From Candidatus Shapirobacteria bacterium (lineage in GTDB: Bacteria > Patescibacteriota > Microgenomatia > UBA12405), in contig DPKG01000013.1 of the NCBI GenBank assembly GCA_003542615.1, positions 1 through 8,424 on the forward strand: a DNA stretch of 8,424 nt, read 5' to 3'. Numbering within the stretch: position 1 is the first letter of the stretch; each line of letters starts with the position of its first letter. The position numbers and the translations under genes are program-made. The notes under the pieces were generated by a model that saw nothing but the letters and a program-made list of their open reading frames with translations, searched no databases and was not told the origin of the DNA. This document shows positions 5,630-8,424 of this stretch, in pieces.

Positions 5630-6487
5630 TTATTTTTCTTTTCGTTTGAAGAAAAGAACAAGGGGGATGGCGACGGCAGTAGATGAATAGGTACCAGCGA
5701 TAACACCGACGAGTAGGGCGGTAGAAAACCAACGGGTAGCAGAGCCACCTAATATTACTAACGCCAACAACATGAAGATGATGGTCATAGAATTATTGAC
5801 AGAACGGACGATGGTTTCCATTACAGCCTGATTGGATAGTTCTACCCAATTTTGACGATAATTACGGCGTTTTAGTTCTCTTATTCGATCAAAGGTGACA
5901 ACGGTATCATGGACTGAGGCAGAAAGTGTAGTCAAAAGAGCAGTAACAAATAAAGCGTCTAACTCGGCACCAAAGAAATGACCAAAGAGAGAGAAACTAC
6001 CGATTAGAATAATGGTGTCGTGGAACATGGCTAAAATTGCGGATATTCCAAAAGTCGGTTCACGAAATCGACGGGCGATAAAAAATAAAAGGGAAATGGA
6101 TGAAAGAATGATGGCAAATACGGTTTTTATGATTAATTCTTTACCTAAAGACGGACCTAGTGATTCAAATTTCTGTTCCTGGTAATTTGGGTCGATTTTT
6201 TTAATTGAATTTTCGATATTTGCCTTAATTTCGGGAGAGATTGTTTCTGATTTGATAAGATAACTATTGCCGTTGGTAGAAATTGAGGTAAGGGAGATTT
6301 CCTGATCGAGGTAAATTTTTTCAATTTGGGACTTGTTGACGGTATCTTTAAGTTTTATTTCCCAAACGGTTCCGCCTGCAAAGTCGACTGAGGGGACAAA
6401 GCCCCATTTTATAATGGAAAAAACTGAAATTAATATTAGTGAAAGTGAAAAAATAAAAAACAGTGGCCTATATTTCATGATATTCAT
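5630..6487 (-). CDS. secF: Protein translocase subunit SecF
   Basis: Inner-membrane RND-type component of the SecDF complex, which uses the proton gradient to help pull proteins exported through SecYEG. The 285 residues start with a membrane segment (about 8-27), followed by VDFAGGT (34-40), an extracytoplasmic P4-like domain to about residue 115 (ending FESLGPSLGKEL), and then five membrane segments. The signature SVHDTVVTFDRIREL (191-205) is the membrane-embedded DRIRE region. His193 stands where many SecF proteins have Asn. The end GVIAGTYSST (261-270) is typical. The length is normal for a stand-alone SecF. The start codon overlaps the secD stop as ATGA (6487-6484), giving tight translational coupling; a second in-frame ATG lies three codons later. 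It converges on the hypothetical gene at 5248-5628. Confidence 0.96.
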   Translation of the reverse strand: MNIMKYRPLFFIFSLSLILISVFSIIKWGFVPSVDFAGGTVWEIKLKDTVNKSQIEKIYLDQEISLTSISTNGNSYLIKSETISPEIKANIENSIKKIDPNYQEQKFESLGPSLGKELIIKTVFAIILSSISLLFFIARRFREPTFGISAILAMFHDTIILIGSFSLFGHFFGAELDALFVTALLTTLSASVHDTVVTFDRIRELKRRNYRQNWVELSNQAVMETIVRSVNNSMTIIFMLLALVILGGSATRWFSTALLVGVIAGTYSSTAVAIPLVLFFKRKEK

Positions 6488-7869
6488 ATTTTAGTTTGCT
6501 GATTGTCTAATTTTTCATGAGCCAAGACTCTTAATAAATTTCTGGTAACGATAACACCGGTGAACATGCTAAGAAAAATTCCAATCAAAAGGGTGACGGC
6601 AAAGCCGCGAACCATGCCTGAACTGTTTAAGAAGCTCCAGTTGAAAGGATTGAACAAAATGAGGCCGGTAATGATGGTAGCGGTGTTGGCGTCTTTGATA
6701 GAGTCCCAGGCGCGGCCAAAACCAAGTTCCATGGCAATAGTCCAAGGCTTACCGGATCTGAGTTCTTCTTTCATACGTTCAAAAATTAAAATATTGCTGT
6801 CGACAGCCATACCAATTGATAAAATAAATCCGACAATACCAGGAAATGTTAAAGTGACGGGAATTAGTTTGTAAAGGGCGAGAGTAATAAGTCCATAAAT
6901 CAAAAGACTAATATTAGCGATAAGCCCTAATTTTCCATAATTTGCTACCATAAATAAGGTGACGATGACGAGCCCGATTAAGCCGGCCCGGACACCTTTG
7001 TCGATGGAATCCCGGCCAAGACTGGCACCGACTTGTGATTGTTGAATTAATTTAATAGGAATGGGAAGTGCACCGGCGTTAAGTTGAGCTGAAAGAGTCT
7101 TGGCAGATTTAGTATCGAAATTTCCATTAATTACTGCCAAACCGTCGGTGATTTGAGTGGAAACTGTCGGGGCGGATACAATTTCATCGTCCAGCATGAT
7201 GGCGATTCTTTTGTTTAGATATTTTTTGGTGGCTTCGGAAAATAATTTGGCGCCTTCCTGATCAAACTCCAAAGATACTTCCATTTGACCGGTGTTGGGA
7301 TTGGGTTGGGGGGCGGCTTTGACAAGGTGAGAACCATTAATACCGGTATCTGTGAGAATATCGTCTAAGGTAGCAGAGGCGGTAGCTTCCGGAGGAAGTT
7401 CTTCGACACCTTTAAAACTTAGTTGGGCAGTTTGACCAATGAGATCGATTGCTTCATCAACATTTTCGACACCGGGAAGTTCGACAATAAGACGATTTTT
7501 GTCTCCAACTGATGATAGTTGAACATTTGACTCGCTGACACCGAATAAATTAACCCGGCGTTCAATATTGGTTTTGAGAGATTCAAGTGCCTGAGGTAAA
7601 TCTTCCTTTTTAATTTTGGAAGTGTCGGCTTCAAAGGTAATAGAGGCACCACCGGCTAAATCAAGACCGTATTTAAGGTCAAGAGATTTGTATATTCTTA
7701 ATGAGCCGAGATTAAAATCAATTTGAGGGCGGTAAAAAGTGTGTTGCCAATTAAAATTTTTCCAACGAATGTTGACCGGAACCTTTTGGGGCATGTCAAT
7801 GATGAGGGAAATAAAGGCCAGGGAAAGAATGATCCAGAAAATTTTTTTTGTTCTAGAGTTTATTGGCAT
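6484..7869 (-). CDS. secD: Protein translocase subunit SecD
   Basis: Partner of SecF in the proton-driven SecDF export motor. The 461 residues contain an N-terminal membrane anchor (about 9-25), GLDLAGG (68-74), the P1 periplasmic-type domain with ERRVNLFGVSE (103-113), a P1-head region with IMLDDEIVSAPTV (224-236), LNAGALPIPI (263-272), and five C-terminal membrane segments from about residue 293. The signatures GMAVDSNILIFERMKEEL (353-370) and GFGRAWDSIKDANTAT (383-398) carry the conserved membrane Asp and the RND-type coupling residues. The protein is shorter than the 615 residues of E. coli SecD, but this size is common in Gram-positive-like and CPR genomes. No yajC is adjacent. The ATG is 34 bp after the AbrB-like gene, with no Shine-Dalgarno sequence; a short palindrome CAATTAATTG lies in that gap. 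Its TGA stop overlaps the secF start. Confidence 0.96.
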   Translation of the reverse strand: MPINSRTKKIFWIILSLAFISLIIDMPQKVPVNIRWKNFNWQHTFYRPQIDFNLGSLRIYKSLDLKYGLDLAGGASITFEADTSKIKKEDLPQALESLKTNIERRVNLFGVSESNVQLSSVGDKNRLIVELPGVENVDEAIDLIGQTAQLSFKGVEELPPEATASATLDDILTDTGINGSHLVKAAPQPNPNTGQMEVSLEFDQEGAKLFSEATKKYLNKRIAIMLDDEIVSAPTVSTQITDGLAVINGNFDTKSAKTLSAQLNAGALPIPIKLIQQSQVGASLGRDSIDKGVRAGLIGLVIVTLFMVANYGKLGLIANISLLIYGLITLALYKLIPVTLTFPGIVGFILSIGMAVDSNILIFERMKEELRSGKPWTIAMELGFGRAWDSIKDANTATIITGLILFNPFNWSFLNSSGMVRGFAVTLLIGIFLSMFTGVIVTRNLLRVLAHEKLDNQQTKI

Positions 7870-7903
7870 AAATTGAGCAATTAATTGAGTACAGCTTTAG
7901 TTT

Positions 7904-8104
7904 TTAATCTTTATTTTTGTTTTTGTCAATTAAAGAAAGTTGGCGTGGGTGACCGGAGAAAACATAAGTGACGGAAACTTTGGCACGATTTGTTTTGACT
8001 ATTGCCAAATCCCCTTCTTTAAGGTTGATATCCTTGATTAATTTTGAGGGGAGAGTGACTGCCAAACTGTTTCCGGTTTTAATTACTTTTCGGACTTTTG
8101 GCAT
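7904..8104 (-). CDS. AbrB/MazE/SpoVT-type DNA-binding protein
   Basis: Small 66-residue protein with a swapped-hairpin AbrB domain: RKVIKTGNSLAVTLPSKLI (5-23) contains the GNSLAVTLP signature, and INLKEGDLAIV (26-36) completes the fold. Such dimers bind DNA as transition-state regulators or as MazE-like antitoxins. The tail (GHPRQLSLIDKNKNKD) is charged and probably flexible. No mazF-like or PIN toxin lies next to it, so a regulator role is more likely than a toxin-antitoxin pair, although the gene upstream is only partly visible. The junction with that upstream gene is TAATAATG, leaving 2 bp between its stop and this ATG, so the two are almost certainly one transcript. secD follows after 34 bp, probably in the same operon. 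Confidence 0.88.
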   Translation of the reverse strand: MPKVRKVIKTGNSLAVTLPSKLIKDINLKEGDLAIVKTNRAKVSVTYVFSGHPRQLSLIDKNKNKD

Positions 8105-8106
8105 TA

Positions 8107-8424
8107 TTATAAATTGGTAATTTCGTAAGCGTTACCGATAATAGTTACCGGACTATTGAGAAAGAAATCGACGAGGAAAGGATCTCTTTTGGTCTTGCGG
8201 AGGGAAAATTCAGATTTGTCCATAACCATATAGTTAATTTCCCGATGTCGGAGTTCTTCTTCTTGTTTGATTATTGGATCAAGATCTTTGAGTGAAATTT
8301 TGTTGCCGACTAAAATAAAATCGACTGAGCCGGATTTGGAACGGTTCATTAAAAAATCGGAGCTATAAATTAGGAATTTTAAGTTGCCGATTTTTTCTTT
8401 TTGGGAAGAAATTAATTTACCGAG
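8107..8424 (-). CDS. C-terminal part of a nucleotidyltransferase-like regulator (start beyond the window)
   Basis: The frame is open from the right edge to the TAA at 8109-8107, giving 105 visible residues without a start. Reading from the edge, LKFLIYSSDF (15-24) and SGSVDFILVGN (31-41) look like the nucleotidyltransferase-fold strands that follow a GS motif. REINYMVMDKSEF and RDPFLVDFFLNSPVTIIGN then match the ending I associate with small winged-helix/nucleotidyltransferase transcriptional regulators common in archaea and CPR. The expected N-terminal winged helix would lie outside the window. Only one Asp (35) stands where active enzymes have D-x-D, and YSS replaces the usual GS, so the catalytic centre looks degenerate. 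The Met at 8349 is internal to the fold and is not a credible start. It is probably in one operon with the AbrB-like gene. Confidence 0.75.
   Translation of the reverse strand, partial: LGKLISSQKEKIGNLKFLIYSSDFLMNRSKSGSVDFILVGNKISLKDLDPIIKQEEELRHREINYMVMDKSEFSLRKTKRDPFLVDFFLNSPVTIIGNAYEITNL

Noticed and set aside
5636..5658. 8-bp stem TTCTTTTC/GAAAAGAA near the convergent gene ends, considered as a bidirectional terminator
   Set aside because: It is AT-rich, lies inside the secF coding region and has no T tract after it on either strand.
7875..7888. CAATTAATTG palindrome in the AbrB-secD gap as an AbrB operator
   Set aside because: It is only 10 bp of A/T-rich sequence, expected often by chance, and no second copy was seen near the other promoters.
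8107..8349. An 80-residue gene starting at the Met codon at 8347-8349
   Set aside because: The frame stays open to the right edge and the extra 25 residues continue the same fold, so this Met is internal to a larger protein.

Overview
The window looks like chromosomal DNA from a moderately AT-rich bacterium with compact genes, most likely a Candidate Phyla Radiation (Patescibacteria) lineage, possibly Microgenomates-like. This placement is inferred from gene style (small housekeeping proteins, very short gaps, an HD-containing CCA enzyme, a small nucleotidyltransferase-like regulator) and not from a marker phylogeny. TGA is used as a stop (secD), so the UGA-to-glycine code of Gracilibacteria and Absconditabacteria is not in use.

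Layout. Left block, minus strand: recJ (ssDNA exonuclease) followed 60 bp later by aspS (aspartyl-tRNA synthetase), which runs off the left edge. Centre, plus strand and divergent from recJ: a short RRM-type RNA-binding protein with its own promoter, a structured leader and a terminator; then cca (tRNA nucleotidyltransferase) with its own promoter; then a small beta-rich protein of unknown function. Right block, minus strand and convergent with the centre: an HTH/nucleotidyltransferase-like regulator fragment entering from the right edge, an AbrB/MazE-type DNA-binding protein, secD and secF. The last plus-strand gene and secF end only one base apart, with no terminator visible between them. 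No stretch over 300 bases lacks a gene. I saw no tRNA, rRNA, CRISPR array, transposase or integrase.

The genes are mostly housekeeping: tRNA charging and 3'-end maturation (aspS, cca), DNA repair (recJ), and Sec-dependent export (secDF). The most interesting signals are non-coding. The RRM gene has a good Shine-Dalgarno sequence 25 nt from its ATG, and a perfect 8-bp hairpin fills almost all of that gap. The cca promoter has a consensus -35 box that lies across the loop of a G/C-rich perfect palindrome and would give a leader of only about 5 nt. aspS has an extended -10 box placed so that the transcript would begin at its ATG. No other gene start in the window shows a Shine-Dalgarno sequence, so leaderless or near-leaderless initiation seems common here and the RRM gene is the exception.
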